NCBI RefSeq assembly: GCF_002924365.1
Contig: NZ_PQWB01000050.1
Coordinates: forward strand, 1-61,731
Length of the DNA stretch: 61,731 nucleotides
Origin: Chromobacterium alticapitis
GTDB lineage: Bacteria > Pseudomonadota > Gammaproteobacteria > Burkholderiales > Chromobacteriaceae
Direction of reading: 5' to 3'
The first letter of the stretch is position 1; each line of letters begins with the position of its first letter. This document shows positions 44,981 to 55,181 of the stretch, piece by piece. A program made the position numbers and the translations under genes. The notes below the pieces were generated by a model. It made no database searches. It worked only from the letters and a program-made list of their open reading frames with translations, and was not told the origin of the DNA.

Positions 44981-45355
44981 TCAATAGGCCATCTCGTCAT
45001 GCCGTGTTTCCACCCAGTAGCCCGCGCCCAGCGACAGCATCAACAGCGCCACCCGCTCATGCACGATCACCGTATGGGTATTGCCGGAAAACTGCATGTA
45101 GCGGCGCAAATCCTCGCGGACCTTGCGCGAGCCGGTCACGTCTATGATGATATCCACCAAACTGCCCTGCTCCGCGATTTCGATGAAGTTATCGGTCACC
45201 GCCACGCCTCTTTCCTTGGCAAGCAACACGCCGGGCAACTGCAGGTCCAGATCCGCCACGCCCACCATCTCGACGAATGGCGCATCCAGCAGCTGCTTCA
45301 GCAAAGGCGTGCCGGTCTCGCCCACGCCCACCATGCCGATCCTGAACTTTTGCAT
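44981..45355 (-). CDS. Short NAD(P)-binding Rossmann protein
   Basis: A 124-residue protein with a Rossmann dinucleotide motif GMVGVGETGTPLL at the N-terminus and a following VDIIIDVTG strand. It corresponds to only the nucleotide-binding half of homoserine dehydrogenase-like oxidoreductases; no catalytic domain follows, yet the gene has a good ribosome site (GGAGG) and its own terminator, so it is probably not a decayed fragment. A GTG two codons upstream is an alternative start. It may be a redox sensor domain. Confidence 0.65.
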   Translation of the reverse strand: MQKFRIGMVGVGETGTPLLKQLLDAPFVEMVGVADLDLQLPGVLLAKERGVAVTDNFIEIAEQGSLVDIIIDVTGSRKVREDLRRYMQFSGNTHTVIVHERVALLMLSLGAGYWVETRHDEMAY

Positions 45356-45462
45356 AAGCACCCGCCCTCCGTTTCAAAACTTACAAATAACCACGATGAC
45401 TGTACAAGCACCGCGCATGCGAGGTATTGAGGCAAATCAAATTGAAATGAATATCATGGAAA

Positions 45463-45484
45463 CGGCCCGGCATGCGCCGGGCCG
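45463..45484 (-). terminator. Terminator-like stem-loop
   Basis: A perfect 8-bp stem CGGCCCGG / CCGGGCCG with a 6-base loop, 18 bases after the stop of the small acidic gene; only a short T run follows on the minus strand. Confidence 0.55.
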
Positions 45485-45501
45485 CGATGGAAAACACAGA
45501 C

Positions 45502-45753
45502 TCAATGCAGATTTTGCTGGGACAGGAAACGCAGGTAGCCCAAGCCTTCCAACCAGAAGCCTCCATCCGCCAGCGGCGTGGCGTCGGTCAGGTCGGCCAC
45601 GGTCAGCACCAGCTCCTGGCCATCCAGATTGGCCTCCAGCACCACGTCGTCGTCGTCGGAGAATTCTTCCGACACCGAATGGAAGTCCGGCTTGACGAAT
45701 TGATTGTTGACCTGGATGTAGTCGGACTCATTCAGCAAACGCAGGATGTTCAT
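45502..45753 (-). CDS. Small acidic protein, unknown
   Basis: An 83-residue acidic protein with a run of aspartates (SDDDDVV near residue 33) and no signal or membrane segment. The ATG follows a strong GGAGG. An 83-residue length and predicted beta-strands (VVLEANLDGQELVLTVADL) suggest a compact fold. No family is recognised, and the neighbours give no clear hint. Confidence 0.65.
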   Translation of the reverse strand: MNILRLLNESDYIQVNNQFVKPDFHSVSEEFSDDDDVVLEANLDGQELVLTVADLTDATPLADGGFWLEGLGYLRFLSQQNLH

Positions 45754-45867
45754 GATGACCTCCATGTGATGCGGCGAGGGGAACAAGGTCAAACAGACAG
45801 TTGCGATTCTCAAGCCCGATACCGGATGGCGGCACTGTCAAACTGCCATCGCACCGAAAACCTGCAT

Positions 45868-46542
45868 CTACAGCCAGCCACGCTCAGCGAACGATTCCGC
45901 GTGTCCGCCGGTTACCACGAAATGATCCAGTAACCTGATATCGACCAATTCCAACGCCCGCTTGAGCGTATCGGTCAATATTCTGTCCGCGCTCGAAGGC
46001 TCGCTGACGCCGGATGGATGGTTGTGCGCCACGATCAAGGCCGCGGCGTTATGCCTTAGCGCCCGGCGCAACACCTCGCGCGGATAGACCCGGGTTTCGG
46101 TCAAGGTGCCTTTGAATACCTCTTCGACTTCGATCAAGCGGTTTTGTGCCGTCAAAAATATCACAACAAATGTTTCGATATCGCGCCGCCCTATGCTGAG
46201 CCTCAAATAATCCCTCACCTGCTGCGGACTCGCCAAGGCATCACCCAGGCGCATAGGCTCCGACAAGGCCCGCCGCGCCAGTTCCGTGCATGCCATCAGC
46301 TGCGCGTACTTGGCCTCGCCCAGGCCCGGCTTGGCCTTGAATTCCTGCAGGCTGGCGCCGAGCAGGCCGGTCAGCGAGCCGAATTCGCTTAACAGGCCCC
46401 GAGCCAACTCCACCGCATTGACGCCCTTGATGCCGGTGCGCAGAAAAATGGCCAGCAGTTCCGAATCATTCAGGGCGGCGGCCCCCTGGTTCAACAATTT
46501 TTCGCGCGGCCGCTCCGCTTCCGGCCAATGGGCGATAGACAT
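45868..46542 (-). CDS. radC: RadC family JAMM-domain protein
   Basis: A 224-residue protein. An N-terminal helix-hairpin-helix-like region is followed by a JAMM/MPN+ metalloprotease fold with HNHPSG (His173, His175) and Asp186 completing the zinc site. The historical link to DNA repair is unproven. The ATG follows GAGGAGGG. It is divergent from coaBC. Confidence 0.92.
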   Translation of the reverse strand: MSIAHWPEAERPREKLLNQGAAALNDSELLAIFLRTGIKGVNAVELARGLLSEFGSLTGLLGASLQEFKAKPGLGEAKYAQLMACTELARRALSEPMRLGDALASPQQVRDYLRLSIGRRDIETFVVIFLTAQNRLIEVEEVFKGTLTETRVYPREVLRRALRHNAAALIVAHNHPSGVSEPSSADRILTDTLKRALELVDIRLLDHFVVTGGHAESFAERGWL

Positions 46543-46698
46543 GCGCGTCCCTCCTCTGGCTATAGCATTGTTTGTGTCATCAGGCCAACAAGATAGCAAC
46601 AAGCAATGACATTAACATGCCGCCATACAGCCAGCCAGGACCACCGGGCCGGGCAAATCCGCTAAAATGGCCAGTTTACGGTTTCGAAGACCTCAACG

Positions 46699-47880
46699 AT
46701 GACCGCCAAACGCATTCTTCTCGGCATCAGCGGCGGCATTGCCGCCTACAAGTCCGCCGAGCTGACCCGGCAACTGATCAAGGCCGGCCACCAGGTAGAA
46801 GTGGTGATGACCGAATCGGCCACCCGCTTCATCGCTCCGGCCACTTTCCAGGCCCTGTCCGGCCACACCGTGTACACCGACCTGTGGGACCCGCGCCCCA
46901 GCAACGCGATGGCGCACATCGAGCTGTCGCGTCGCGCCGATGTATTCCTGATCGCGCCGGCCACCGCCAACCTGCTGTTCAAGCTGGCGCACGGCGCCTC
47001 CGACGACCTGCTGTCCACCATGGCCGCGGCGCGGACCTGCCCGCTGATCGTGGCGCCGGCGATGAATCTGCAGATGTGGCAGAACCCGCCCAACCAGCGC
47101 AACATCGCCCAGCTGGAAGCGGACGGCGTGACCGTGTTCGGCCCCGGCAACGGCTTCCAGGCCTGCGGCGAGACCGGCGACGGCCGCATGCTGGAACCGC
47201 ATGAAATCGTCGAGCTGTTGCAAGGCTTTTTCGCCGAAAAACTGTTGGCCGGCAAGCAGGTGTTGCTGACGGCGGGGCCCACGTATGAGGCCATCGACAC
47301 GGTGCGCGGCATCACCAATATCAGCTCCGGCAAAATGGGTTACGCGCTGGCGCGCGCCTGCCGCGACGCCGGCGCCGACGTGACGCTGGTCTCCGGCCCC
47401 ACCGGCATGGAGGCGCCGCTGAACGTGCGCCGCGTAGACGTGCGGAGCGCGCAAGAGATGCAGCAGGCGGTGCTGACCGAGGTGGGCCGCAGCGATGTGT
47501 TCATTTCCGTCGCCGCCGTGGCGGACTACCGGGTGAAGAACCGCAGCGAACACAAGATCAAGAAGGGAGCGTCGCTCCCCACCATAGAGCTGGAAGAAAA
47601 CCCGGACATCCTGGCCACCGTCGCCGCGCTGCCCGCCGCGCCGTTCTGCGTCGGCTTCGCCGCGGAGAGCCAGAACCTGCTGGAGTTCGCCGAGGCCAAG
47701 CGCCTGCGCAAGAAGCTGCCGCTGCTGGTAGCCAACCTGGCGCAGCAAGCCATGGGCGCCGACGACAATCAGGTCGTGCTGCTGGACAATGCCGGCCAGC
47801 ACCCGCTGCCCGCCATGCCCAAGACCGAGGTGGCCGCGGCCATCGTGCGCCATCTGGCCGCCCTGCTGGCCCAGCGCTGA
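46699..47880 (+). CDS. coaBC: Bifunctional phosphopantothenoylcysteine decarboxylase/synthetase
   Basis: A 393-residue coenzyme A synthesis enzyme. The N-terminal flavin-dependent CoaC domain has catalytic His73 in AHIELS, the PAMNLQMW clamp and Cys156 in FQACGETG. The C-terminal CoaB domain starts near residue 185 (VLLTAGPTYEAID). It is followed 51 bases later by dut, a conserved neighbour in proteobacteria. A TAAAAT at 46673-46678 may be its -10 box. Confidence 0.96.
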   Translation: MTAKRILLGISGGIAAYKSAELTRQLIKAGHQVEVVMTESATRFIAPATFQALSGHTVYTDLWDPRPSNAMAHIELSRRADVFLIAPATANLLFKLAHGASDDLLSTMAAARTCPLIVAPAMNLQMWQNPPNQRNIAQLEADGVTVFGPGNGFQACGETGDGRMLEPHEIVELLQGFFAEKLLAGKQVLLTAGPTYEAIDTVRGITNISSGKMGYALARACRDAGADVTLVSGPTGMEAPLNVRRVDVRSAQEMQQAVLTEVGRSDVFISVAAVADYRVKNRSEHKIKKGASLPTIELEENPDILATVAALPAAPFCVGFAAESQNLLEFAEAKRLRKKLPLLVANLAQQAMGADDNQVVLLDNAGQHPLPAMPKTEVAAAIVRHLAALLAQR

Positions 47881-47931
47881 GAATTCACCATCGGGCGGCT
47901 TTGCTGCCGCCCCGCATCACAAGGAAACACC

Positions 47932-48384
47932 ATGCAAGCCCAAATCGACGTCAAGATCCTGGACGCGCGCCTGCGCGACAACCTGCCCGCCTACGCCACC
48001 GCCGGCGCAGCCGGCTTGGATCTGCGCGCCGCCACCGAACAGACCATGACCATCCAGCCGGGCGAAACCCAGCTGATCCCCACCGGCATCGCCATCCACC
48101 TGAACAATCCGGGCCTGGCCGCCATGCTGCTGCCGCGCTCCGGCCTGGGCCACAAGCACGGCATCGTGCTGGGCAATCTGGTAGGCCTGATCGACTCCGA
48201 CTACCAGGGCCAGGTGTTCGTCTCGGTCTGGAACCGCGGCCAGCAGCCGTTCCAGCTGGAGCCCATGGAGCGCATCGCCCAGATGGTGATCGTGCCGGTG
48301 GTGCAGGCCAGCTTCAATATCGTGGACGATTTCGACGCCTCCGACCGCGGCGCAGGCGGCTTCGGCAGCACCGGCCGCGGCTGA
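47932..48384 (+). CDS. dut: dUTP diphosphatase
   Basis: A 150-residue trimeric dUTPase that keeps uracil out of DNA and supplies dUMP. All five motifs are seen: [29 protein letters not shown] and the C-terminal [10 protein letters not shown]. An AAGGAAAC ribosome site precedes the ATG. Confidence 0.97.
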   Translation: MQAQIDVKILDARLRDNLPAYATAGAAGLDLRAATEQTMTIQPGETQLIPTGIAIHLNNPGLAAMLLPRSGLGHKHGIVLGNLVGLIDSDYQGQVFVSVWNRGQQPFQLEPMERIAQMVIVPVVQASFNIVDDFDASDRGAGGFGSTGRG

Positions 48385-48400
48385 TAACGAAAAAATGAAA

Positions 48401-48432
48401 AACGGCGCGGAGGACTTCCGCGCCGTTTTTTT
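48401..48432 (+). terminator. Intrinsic terminator of dut
   Basis: Arms CGGCGCGGA / TCCGCGCCG with a 5-base loop and seven T. It lies between convergent dut and the nucleotidase gene. Confidence 0.92.
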
Positions 48433-48444
48433 ACGCGCCAAGCA

Positions 48445-50145
48445 TCAAGGCTGCATGCCGATGCGGTTCAACTTAGGCACTGCAAGTTTGGGATGCGCCT
48501 GCAGATACTTTTCCAGCACATCGACATCCACGCCGCCGCCCACGCGGTTCACGCCCTGGGCCAGCACGGCGAAGCCGTCGCCGCCGCCTGCGATGAAGTT
48601 GTTCACCTGCACCGTGTAGCTGCGCTTGGGATCGATCTTCACGCCGTTGATGGCGATGCTGTTGATGTCCACCTTGCCGCCTGGCAGCGCAGACTGGCTC
48701 CAGCTGTAGCTGAGGCTGGATGAGACCTGCAGCATCTTGGGCTGGGCCGGCGTGCTCCATTGCTGCTCCAGCAGCTGGTCTATCTGCGCGCCCGTCAGCT
48801 GCATCGTCATCATGGTGTTGCCGAAGGGCTGCACCGTATAGATCTGCTTGTAATTGACATTGCCGCCGGCATCCGGCTTCAGGTCGGCGCGCACGCCGCC
48901 CGGATTCATGAAGGCCACCACCGCGCCCTGCGCCCTGCCGGCTTCCAGCTGCGAATCGGCTATCACATCGCCCAGCGTGGTTTCGCCCGCCGCATTGGCG
49001 TTGCGCGTCAGATCGCCGGCCAGAGACCCCACTACCCGGCCCGCTATCGGCGCCACCAGGTCCTGATAGGTTTTGACCAGCGCGCTCACATCGGCGCGCG
49101 GCGCGATGTCCTGCGTCACCGGACGATTCACCGCCTGGATGGAGCCCGCCACGAAGCCATGGCTGGCCGGGTCCAGCTTGAAATCTATCTCGGTGAACAA
49201 TTGGCCGTAGTTCTTGGCGCTGGTCACGCGGCGGCCGTCGATCACGCAGTTGTAAGCCTGGTGGGTATGGCCCGATACCACCAGGCCGACAGACTTGTCG
49301 AGCTTCTTGACGATGTCGACGATGGGACCGGAGATGCCCTTGCAGTCGTCGTAGGTTCCGGTCTGATATCCGCCTTCATGGATCAGCACCACCACCGCGC
49401 CCACGCCTTGCGCCTTCAGCTTGGGTATCAGCGCGTTGACGGTGGCGGCCTCGTCCTGGAAGCTCAGCCCCTTGATGCCGGCGGGCGAGACGATTTCTGG
49501 CGTGCTTTTCAGCGTCATGCCGATGAAGGCCACCGGAATATTGCCGTACTTCTTGATCTCGTAGCCCGGGAACAAGGTGCCGCCATCCGGCTTCTGCACA
49601 TTGGCCGCCAGGAACTTGAACTTGGCGCCGGCGAATTTGCCGTTGCGGCAGGAGGTGTCGGCTGCGCCTGGCTTGCAGCCGCCGTTCTGCATGCGCAGCA
49701 ATTCGTCCTGGCCATCATCGAACTCGTGGTTGCCCACCGCGTTGAGATCCAGCCCCAGCAGATTCATCGCCTCTATGGTGGGCTCGTCATGGAACAAACC
49801 AGACACCAGCGGGCTGGCGCCGATCAAATCTCCCGCTGACACGACGATGGTGTTGGGGGATTTGTCGCGCAGCTGCTTGACCCAGGCCGCCAGGTAATCC
49901 ACCCCGCCAGCCGTCGCCTTGACCGTCTTGCTCGGGTCTTTCGGGTCCGGCAAGGTCAGGGTGCCTGGCGCTTCCAGATTGCCGTGAAAATCATTGAAGG
50001 CAATCATTTTGACGGCTACCGGCGCAGCCGGTCGCTGTTCGTTGTTGCTGCCATCTCGCGTCGCGCTCACGGAAGTGGAGTCGGACATGCATCCGCCCAG
50101 CGCCAGAGCCACGCTCAGCCACAGGGTTTGCGGAATCAGTTTCAT
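48445..50145 (-). CDS. 5'-nucleotidase/2',3'-cyclic phosphodiesterase family lipoprotein
   Basis: A 566-residue secreted enzyme. The signal ends LALGGC, so it is probably a lipoprotein. The N-terminal calcineurin-like metallophosphatase has NDFHGN, GDLIGASPL, GNHEFDDG and GHTHQ; the C-terminal nucleotidase domain has NPGGVRADL and the substrate-stacking region. It would break down extracellular nucleotides for uptake. The start chosen is the second of two nearby ATGs, 7 bases after GGAG. Confidence 0.9.
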   Translation of the reverse strand: MKLIPQTLWLSVALALGGCMSDSTSVSATRDGSNNEQRPAAPVAVKMIAFNDFHGNLEAPGTLTLPDPKDPSKTVKATAGGVDYLAAWVKQLRDKSPNTIVVSAGDLIGASPLVSGLFHDEPTIEAMNLLGLDLNAVGNHEFDDGQDELLRMQNGGCKPGAADTSCRNGKFAGAKFKFLAANVQKPDGGTLFPGYEIKKYGNIPVAFIGMTLKSTPEIVSPAGIKGLSFQDEAATVNALIPKLKAQGVGAVVVLIHEGGYQTGTYDDCKGISGPIVDIVKKLDKSVGLVVSGHTHQAYNCVIDGRRVTSAKNYGQLFTEIDFKLDPASHGFVAGSIQAVNRPVTQDIAPRADVSALVKTYQDLVAPIAGRVVGSLAGDLTRNANAAGETTLGDVIADSQLEAGRAQGAVVAFMNPGGVRADLKPDAGGNVNYKQIYTVQPFGNTMMTMQLTGAQIDQLLEQQWSTPAQPKMLQVSSSLSYSWSQSALPGGKVDINSIAINGVKIDPKRSYTVQVNNFIAGGGDGFAVLAQGVNRVGGGVDVDVLEKYLQAHPKLAVPKLNRIGMQP

Positions 50146-50296
50146 CGACATGCTCCATTGTATGTGTTGTGATCCGGCGCCCGCCGCTGCCACGGCCAAG
50201 CGCCAGCGAGACAACATACACAATTTGCATGAACTTTTAACCACCATTCTTCAAAAAAATGAGCAATAAAGTCCAATAAATGACAATTTAAGGCAC

Positions 50297-50330
50297 AAAA
50301 ATAAAACGCCGCGAGTCAGACTCGCGGCGT
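50297..50330 (-). terminator. Intrinsic terminator of gdhB
   Basis: A perfect 11-bp stem ACGCCGCGAGT / ACTCGCGGCGT with a 3-base loop followed on the minus strand by TTTATTTTTG. Confidence 0.9.
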
Positions 50331-50337
50331 CGTGATC

Positions 50338-50360
50338 CGCCCCGCTCTCAGAACGGGGCG
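50338..50360 (-). terminator. Second stem-loop after gdhB
   Basis: A 7-bp stem CGCCCCG / CGGGGCG between the gdhB stop and the main terminator. It has no T tail and probably stabilises the mRNA end. Confidence 0.5.
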
Positions 50361-50372
50361 GCGCTTTTCAGA

Positions 50373-53300
50373 TCAAGCCAACAGATGGTTGTTCAGCTCG
50401 CGCATGCCAGCCGACAGCATGGCCAGATCCAGCGCGCTGAACGATTGCAGCTCGGCGAACATCTGGCCGCAGATCTCCACCGCGCCCTGGCGCTTGGTCA
50501 GCCACAGGCCGGCGAAGTCTTCCGCCTCTGCTCCGTCCAGCGCCTGGCGCGCCAGATCGCGATGCACGCGATACAGGTCGTCGCGCAGCGCGGAACGGGC
50601 CAGAGACTGCCAGCGGTTGTCGCGCGGCAAGCCGGTGATGGCGTCGCGCAGCCAATCCAGCTGTAGCGAGCCGCCCAGGCGGAAGTAATTGGCCGCCACC
50701 CGCTCCAGCGACAGCTTGCCGCCTTCGGCGATCTCGATGATGTCCATCAGCGGCACCGCGTACTCCAGGCGCGCCAGCACCTGTTGCAGCGCCTGCGGCA
50801 AATTGGCGTGGGCGATGCGCGCCTCCAGCTCGGCCACGGCCGGATACTGGTCGGACGGGATCAGCTTGGGCAGCTGGGCCAGCACGCTTTGCACCTTGGC
50901 GGCGTACTGTTCGATCACGGCGTTGACCGAGGAGAACGGACGCTTGTTGCGCAGCACCCAGCGGGTCACGCGCTCCACCAGCGTGCGCACCAGCACCATC
51001 AGCTGCATTTGCTGGTCTGCCGGCACCTTGTTGTCCAGCGCCTCGATCTGGCCCCACAGGCTTTCCGCATCGAAGGCGCGGCTGGCGATCCACCAGGCGC
51101 GGGCGATGTCGGCCGCGGAGAATGGCGATTCTTCCTGCAGGCGGAACACGAAGGTGGTGCCCATGCGGTTGATGATCTGGTTGGCCAGCTGGTTGGAGAT
51201 GATCTCGCGGCGCAGCTGATGCTGTTCCATCTGCTTGCCGAAGCGCTGTTGCAGCGGTTTCGGGAAGTAGTTGACCAGCACCGGCAGAAAGTCGCGGTCG
51301 TCCGGCAGATCGGTGGCCAGGATGGCCTGATCCAGCGAAATCTTGCTGTAAGCCAGCAGCACCGCGATTTCCGGCACAGTCAGGCCTTGACGGGCCAGAC
51401 GGCGCTCGTTGATCTGGGTTTCGGACGGCAGATACTCGATCTCGCGGTTCAGCTCGCCGGTCTTCTCCATGTGCGAAATCATCCGCGCGTGGGTGGACAG
51501 CATGGAAGCGGCTTCCAGACGCTTGATCGCCAGTACCTGGGTCTGCAACACGTTGTTGCGCAACACCAGATGGCCCACTTCGTCGGTCATCTCGGCCAAG
51601 AGCTCATTGCGCTGCTTCAGCGTCATGTCTCCGGACTGCATCACCGCGCCCAGCAGGATCTTGATATTGACCTCGTGGTCGGAGCAATCCACGCCGGCGG
51701 AGTTGTCGATGGCGTCGGTGGCGATGCGGCCGCCTGCCAGCGCGAACTCGACGCGGCCCAACTGGGTGCAAGTCAGGTTGCCGCCTTCGGCGACCACCTT
51801 GGCCTGCAGCTGGTTGCCGTTGACGCGCACCGGATCGCAGGCGCGGTCGCGAGCGTCGGCGTGGCTCTGGGTCGACGCCTTGATGTAGGTGCCGATGCCG
51901 CCGTTGTACAGCAGGTCGATCTTGGCCTTCAGGATTTCATGAATCAGCTCGTTCGGCGCCATGCTGTCCTTGTCGGTTTCCAGCCACGCCTTCACTTCCG
52001 GCGACAGCGGGATGGACTTGGCGCTGCGCTCGAAAATGCCGCCGCCCTTGGAGATCAGCTCGCGGTTGTAATCGGCCCAGCTGGAACGCGGCAGATTGAA
52101 CAGGCGCGCGCGCTCGGCGAAGCTCTTCTTCGCGTCCGGCGTCGGGTCCAGGAAAATGTGCAGGTGGTTGAACGCGGCCTTCAGGCAGATGTGCTCGGAC
52201 AGCAGCATGCCGTTGCCGAACACGTCGCCGGCCATGTCGCCGATGCCGATCACGCTGAAATCCTGCTCCTGGGTGTTGACGCCCAGGTGGCGGAAGTGGC
52301 GCTTCACCGACTCCCAAGCGCCGCGGGCGGTGATGCCCATGCCCTTGTGGTCGTAGCCGGCGGAGCCGCCGGAGGCGAAGGCGTCGCCCAGCCAGAAGCC
52401 GTAGGCTTCGGAAATGCCGTTGGCGATGTCGGAGAAGGTGGCGGTGCCCTTGTCGGCGGCCACTACCAGGTACGGATCGTCCGGATCCAGGCGGCGCACG
52501 TCGTTCGGCGGAATGATCTGGCCGGTCACCAGGTTGTCCGTCACGTCCAGGAGCGCGGAGATGAAGATCTTGTAGCAGGCGATGCCCTCTGCCAGGAAGG
52601 CCTCGCGGTCGCTAGGCGCCGGCAGTTGCTTGCCGACGAAGCCGCCCTTGGAACCCATCGGCACGATCACCGAGTTCTTCACCATCTGCGCCTTCACCAG
52701 ACCCAGCACTTCGGTGCGGAAGTCTTCCATGCGGTCGGACCAGCGCAGGCCGCCGCGGGCTACCTTGGAGCCGCGCAGGTGAACGCCTTCCACGCGCGGG
52801 CTGTAGACCCAGATTTCGAACATCGGGCGCGGCTGCGGCAGGAAGGGGACTTGGTTCGATTCCAGCTTGAACGAGATATAGGACTTGAACTCGCCGTCGG
52901 CGCCCGTCTGCCAGAAGTTGGTGCGGCGGGTGGCCAGGATCACGGCCAGGAAGCCGTTCAGAATGCGGTCTTCGTCCAGATTGGCCACGCCGTCCAGCAT
53001 GCCGCGCACGGCGGCCAGCAGCAGCTCGGCCTTCTCGTCGGAGAAGTCCTTCGGGTCCAGGCGGGCGTAGAACAGCTCCACCAGGCTGCGAGTGATGGCC
53101 GGGTAGTTGGCCACGCATTGCTCGATATAGGCTTGGCTGAAGGTCAGGCCGCCCTGGCGCAGATACTTGGCCAGCGCGCGCACCAGCGAGATTTCGCGCC
53201 AATCGAGGCCGGCCACCAGGGCCAGGCGGTTGAAGCCGTCATTCTCGCAGCGTTTGGCGAACACCTGGGCCAGCAGCTCCTGGAAGTCATGCTGCACCTG

Positions 53301-55181
53301 GTCTTGCGCCATCTGCTCGCCGAAGTTGCCCACGTCGAGGCCGAAGTCGCTGATCCACACCAGACTGCCGTCCGCGCGCTTGACGCAGTACGGATGCTCG
53401 TCGCGCACCTTGACGCCCATGTTTTCCAGAATGGGCAGGCTGGCGGACAGGCCCAGCGGCTCGCTTTCGCGGAACAGCTTCAGATTGAAGGCCGCGCCGC
53501 CGCGATGGAAGGGGCGGTACAGCTTCATGGCCAGCGGCTGCTCGGCGCCGATGGCTTCCAGATGCTGCACGTCCAGCACGGCGTTGCGCACCGCGAACTC
53601 TTCGCGGTAAGCCACCGGGAAGCCGTCCTTATAGCGATTGAACAGACCGTTGCCGCGTTCTTCGCCGTGGGCTTCCACCAGTTGCTGGTGCAACTCCTCC
53701 ACCCAGCCGCGCACCAGGCGCGAAATTTCGGCTTCGATGTCGGCTTCATGGAAGGCCGGCAGCTTGGAGGCATTGGTGCGGATGATGTAATGCACGCGGG
53801 CCAGCGTGCCGTCGCCGATCTGCACGCTGAACTCGGCGCTGCTGCCGTTGAACGCGTTCATCAGCACTTTTTCGATCTTCAGCCGCACTTCGGTGTTGAA
53901 GCTGTCGCGCGGCACGTAGACCAGGCTGCTGACATAGCGGTGGTAGCGGTCGGCGCGCACGAACAGGCGCACGCGCGGACGCTCTTGCAGGCTGACGATG
54001 CCTTCGGCGATCGGCCCCAGCACCTCGGACGGGATCTCGAACAGCTCGTCGCGCGGATAGCTTTCCAGCACGAAGCCCAGCGTCTTGGCCTTGTAGCTGT
54101 CGTCGACGAAGTCGCAGTTTTGCACAACGCCGGCCACTTTCTGGCGCAGGATGGGCACGTCCTTCGGCGAGGCCTGGTAGGCGCTGGCGGTGTAGAGGCC
54201 CAGGAAGCGGCGCTCGCCTAGCACTTCGCCCTTGTCGTTGAAGCGCTTGATGCCGACAAAGTCGACATAGGCCGGACGATGGATGATGGAGCGGGTTTGC
54301 GATTTGTTCAGGATGATCAGTTGCGGCAGGTGGGCCAGCTCGCGCAGTTCCTGCGGCAGCTGTTCGAAGCTGCTGGAGTATTCCTTGTCGCCCTGGTCTT
54401 GCAGAATGCCCAGGCCGGAATCCTTGACGATGCGCAGGCTGTCCTTGCCGTCGCGCTTGACCAGGTCGTAGTCGCAATAGCCCATGAACAGGAAGTTGCG
54501 CTCAGCCATCCACTCGAGGAAGGCCACGGCCTCTTTCGCCTCGACGGCGCGCTCGCCCTTAAGCTTGACCAGGTCCTTGCTGATGCTGGTCAGCACCTCG
54601 CGCATTTTCGGCTCGTCGCTGACCACCAGGCGGATGTCGGCCAGCACGCGCTTCAGTTCGCTTTCCAGCTTGGCCAGCAGGGCGGCGTCGCTGATGCGGT
54701 CGATCTGCACGTGGATGAAGGATTCCAGCGGCAGGCTGCGGTCTTCGGTGCGCTTGACCTCGGCCAGCGCGCCGCTCTTGTCGCGGGCGACGGACAGCAC
54801 CGGGTGCACCAGCAGATGCAGATTGATGTTGTGGCGCGACAGCAACATGGTGATCGAGTCGATCAGGAACGGCATGTCGTCGTTCACTACTTCGATCACG
54901 GTATGGGTGCTTTGCCAGCCGTCGCGTTCGAAATCGGGGTTGTAAATGCGGCACTTGACCTGGCCGGCGGAGCGCTTGCCGGCGAACTCGTAATGCGCCA
55001 TGGCTGCGCCGAACAGATCGAGCGAGGAGAACTGCCGCAGGTCGGCGTGCTCGGTCTCTTCGAAGTAGATCGGCAAGAAGGCGGCGAGTTGTTGGGTCTC
55101 CTGGGCAGAAAGCTTGCTCTCGGCCACAGCCTGGATATCTGCGATCAGGCTGGCCAGTTCGGTCTTATTGGTAAGCGACAT
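50373..55181 (-). CDS. gdhB: NAD-specific glutamate dehydrogenase (180 kDa type)
   Basis: A 1602-residue catabolic glutamate dehydrogenase of the large GdhB class, oxidising glutamate to 2-oxoglutarate. An N-terminal regulatory region with ACT-like parts (to about 700) precedes the catalytic core, recognised by RGGLRWSDRMEDFRTEVLGL and KGGFVGK, then a long helical C-terminus. Length is normal. In P. aeruginosa gdhB is induced by arginine through ArgR; here an arginine-type transporter and an ArgR gene follow on the other strand, and an ArgR-like half-site lies upstream, supporting the same control. Confidence 0.95.
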   Translation of the reverse strand: MSLTNKTELASLIADIQAVAESKLSAQETQQLAAFLPIYFEETEHADLRQFSSLDLFGAAMAHYEFAGKRSAGQVKCRIYNPDFERDGWQSTHTVIEVVNDDMPFLIDSITMLLSRHNINLHLLVHPVLSVARDKSGALAEVKRTEDRSLPLESFIHVQIDRISDAALLAKLESELKRVLADIRLVVSDEPKMREVLTSISKDLVKLKGERAVEAKEAVAFLEWMAERNFLFMGYCDYDLVKRDGKDSLRIVKDSGLGILQDQGDKEYSSSFEQLPQELRELAHLPQLIILNKSQTRSIIHRPAYVDFVGIKRFNDKGEVLGERRFLGLYTASAYQASPKDVPILRQKVAGVVQNCDFVDDSYKAKTLGFVLESYPRDELFEIPSEVLGPIAEGIVSLQERPRVRLFVRADRYHRYVSSLVYVPRDSFNTEVRLKIEKVLMNAFNGSSAEFSVQIGDGTLARVHYIIRTNASKLPAFHEADIEAEISRLVRGWVEELHQQLVEAHGEERGNGLFNRYKDGFPVAYREEFAVRNAVLDVQHLEAIGAEQPLAMKLYRPFHRGGAAFNLKLFRESEPLGLSASLPILENMGVKVRDEHPYCVKRADGSLVWISDFGLDVGNFGEQMAQDQVQHDFQELLAQVFAKRCENDGFNRLALVAGLDWREISLVRALAKYLRQGGLTFSQAYIEQCVANYPAITRSLVELFYARLDPKDFSDEKAELLLAAVRGMLDGVANLDEDRILNGFLAVILATRRTNFWQTGADGEFKSYISFKLESNQVPFLPQPRPMFEIWVYSPRVEGVHLRGSKVARGGLRWSDRMEDFRTEVLGLVKAQMVKNSVIVPMGSKGGFVGKQLPAPSDREAFLAEGIACYKIFISALLDVTDNLVTGQIIPPNDVRRLDPDDPYLVVAADKGTATFSDIANGISEAYGFWLGDAFASGGSAGYDHKGMGITARGAWESVKRHFRHLGVNTQEQDFSVIGIGDMAGDVFGNGMLLSEHICLKAAFNHLHIFLDPTPDAKKSFAERARLFNLPRSSWADYNRELISKGGGIFERSAKSIPLSPEVKAWLETDKDSMAPNELIHEILKAKIDLLYNGGIGTYIKASTQSHADARDRACDPVRVNGNQLQAKVVAEGGNLTCTQLGRVEFALAGGRIATDAIDNSAGVDCSDHEVNIKILLGAVMQSGDMTLKQRNELLAEMTDEVGHLVLRNNVLQTQVLAIKRLEAASMLSTHARMISHMEKTGELNREIEYLPSETQINERRLARQGLTVPEIAVLLAYSKISLDQAILATDLPDDRDFLPVLVNYFPKPLQQRFGKQMEQHQLRREIISNQLANQIINRMGTTFVFRLQEESPFSAADIARAWWIASRAFDAESLWGQIEALDNKVPADQQMQLMVLVRTLVERVTRWVLRNKRPFSSVNAVIEQYAAKVQSVLAQLPKLIPSDQYPAVAELEARIAHANLPQALQQVLARLEYAVPLMDIIEIAEGGKLSLERVAANYFRLGGSLQLDWLRDAITGLPRDNRWQSLARSALRDDLYRVHRDLARQALDGAEAEDFAGLWLTKRQGAVEICGQMFAELQSFSALDLAMLSAGMRELNNHLLA

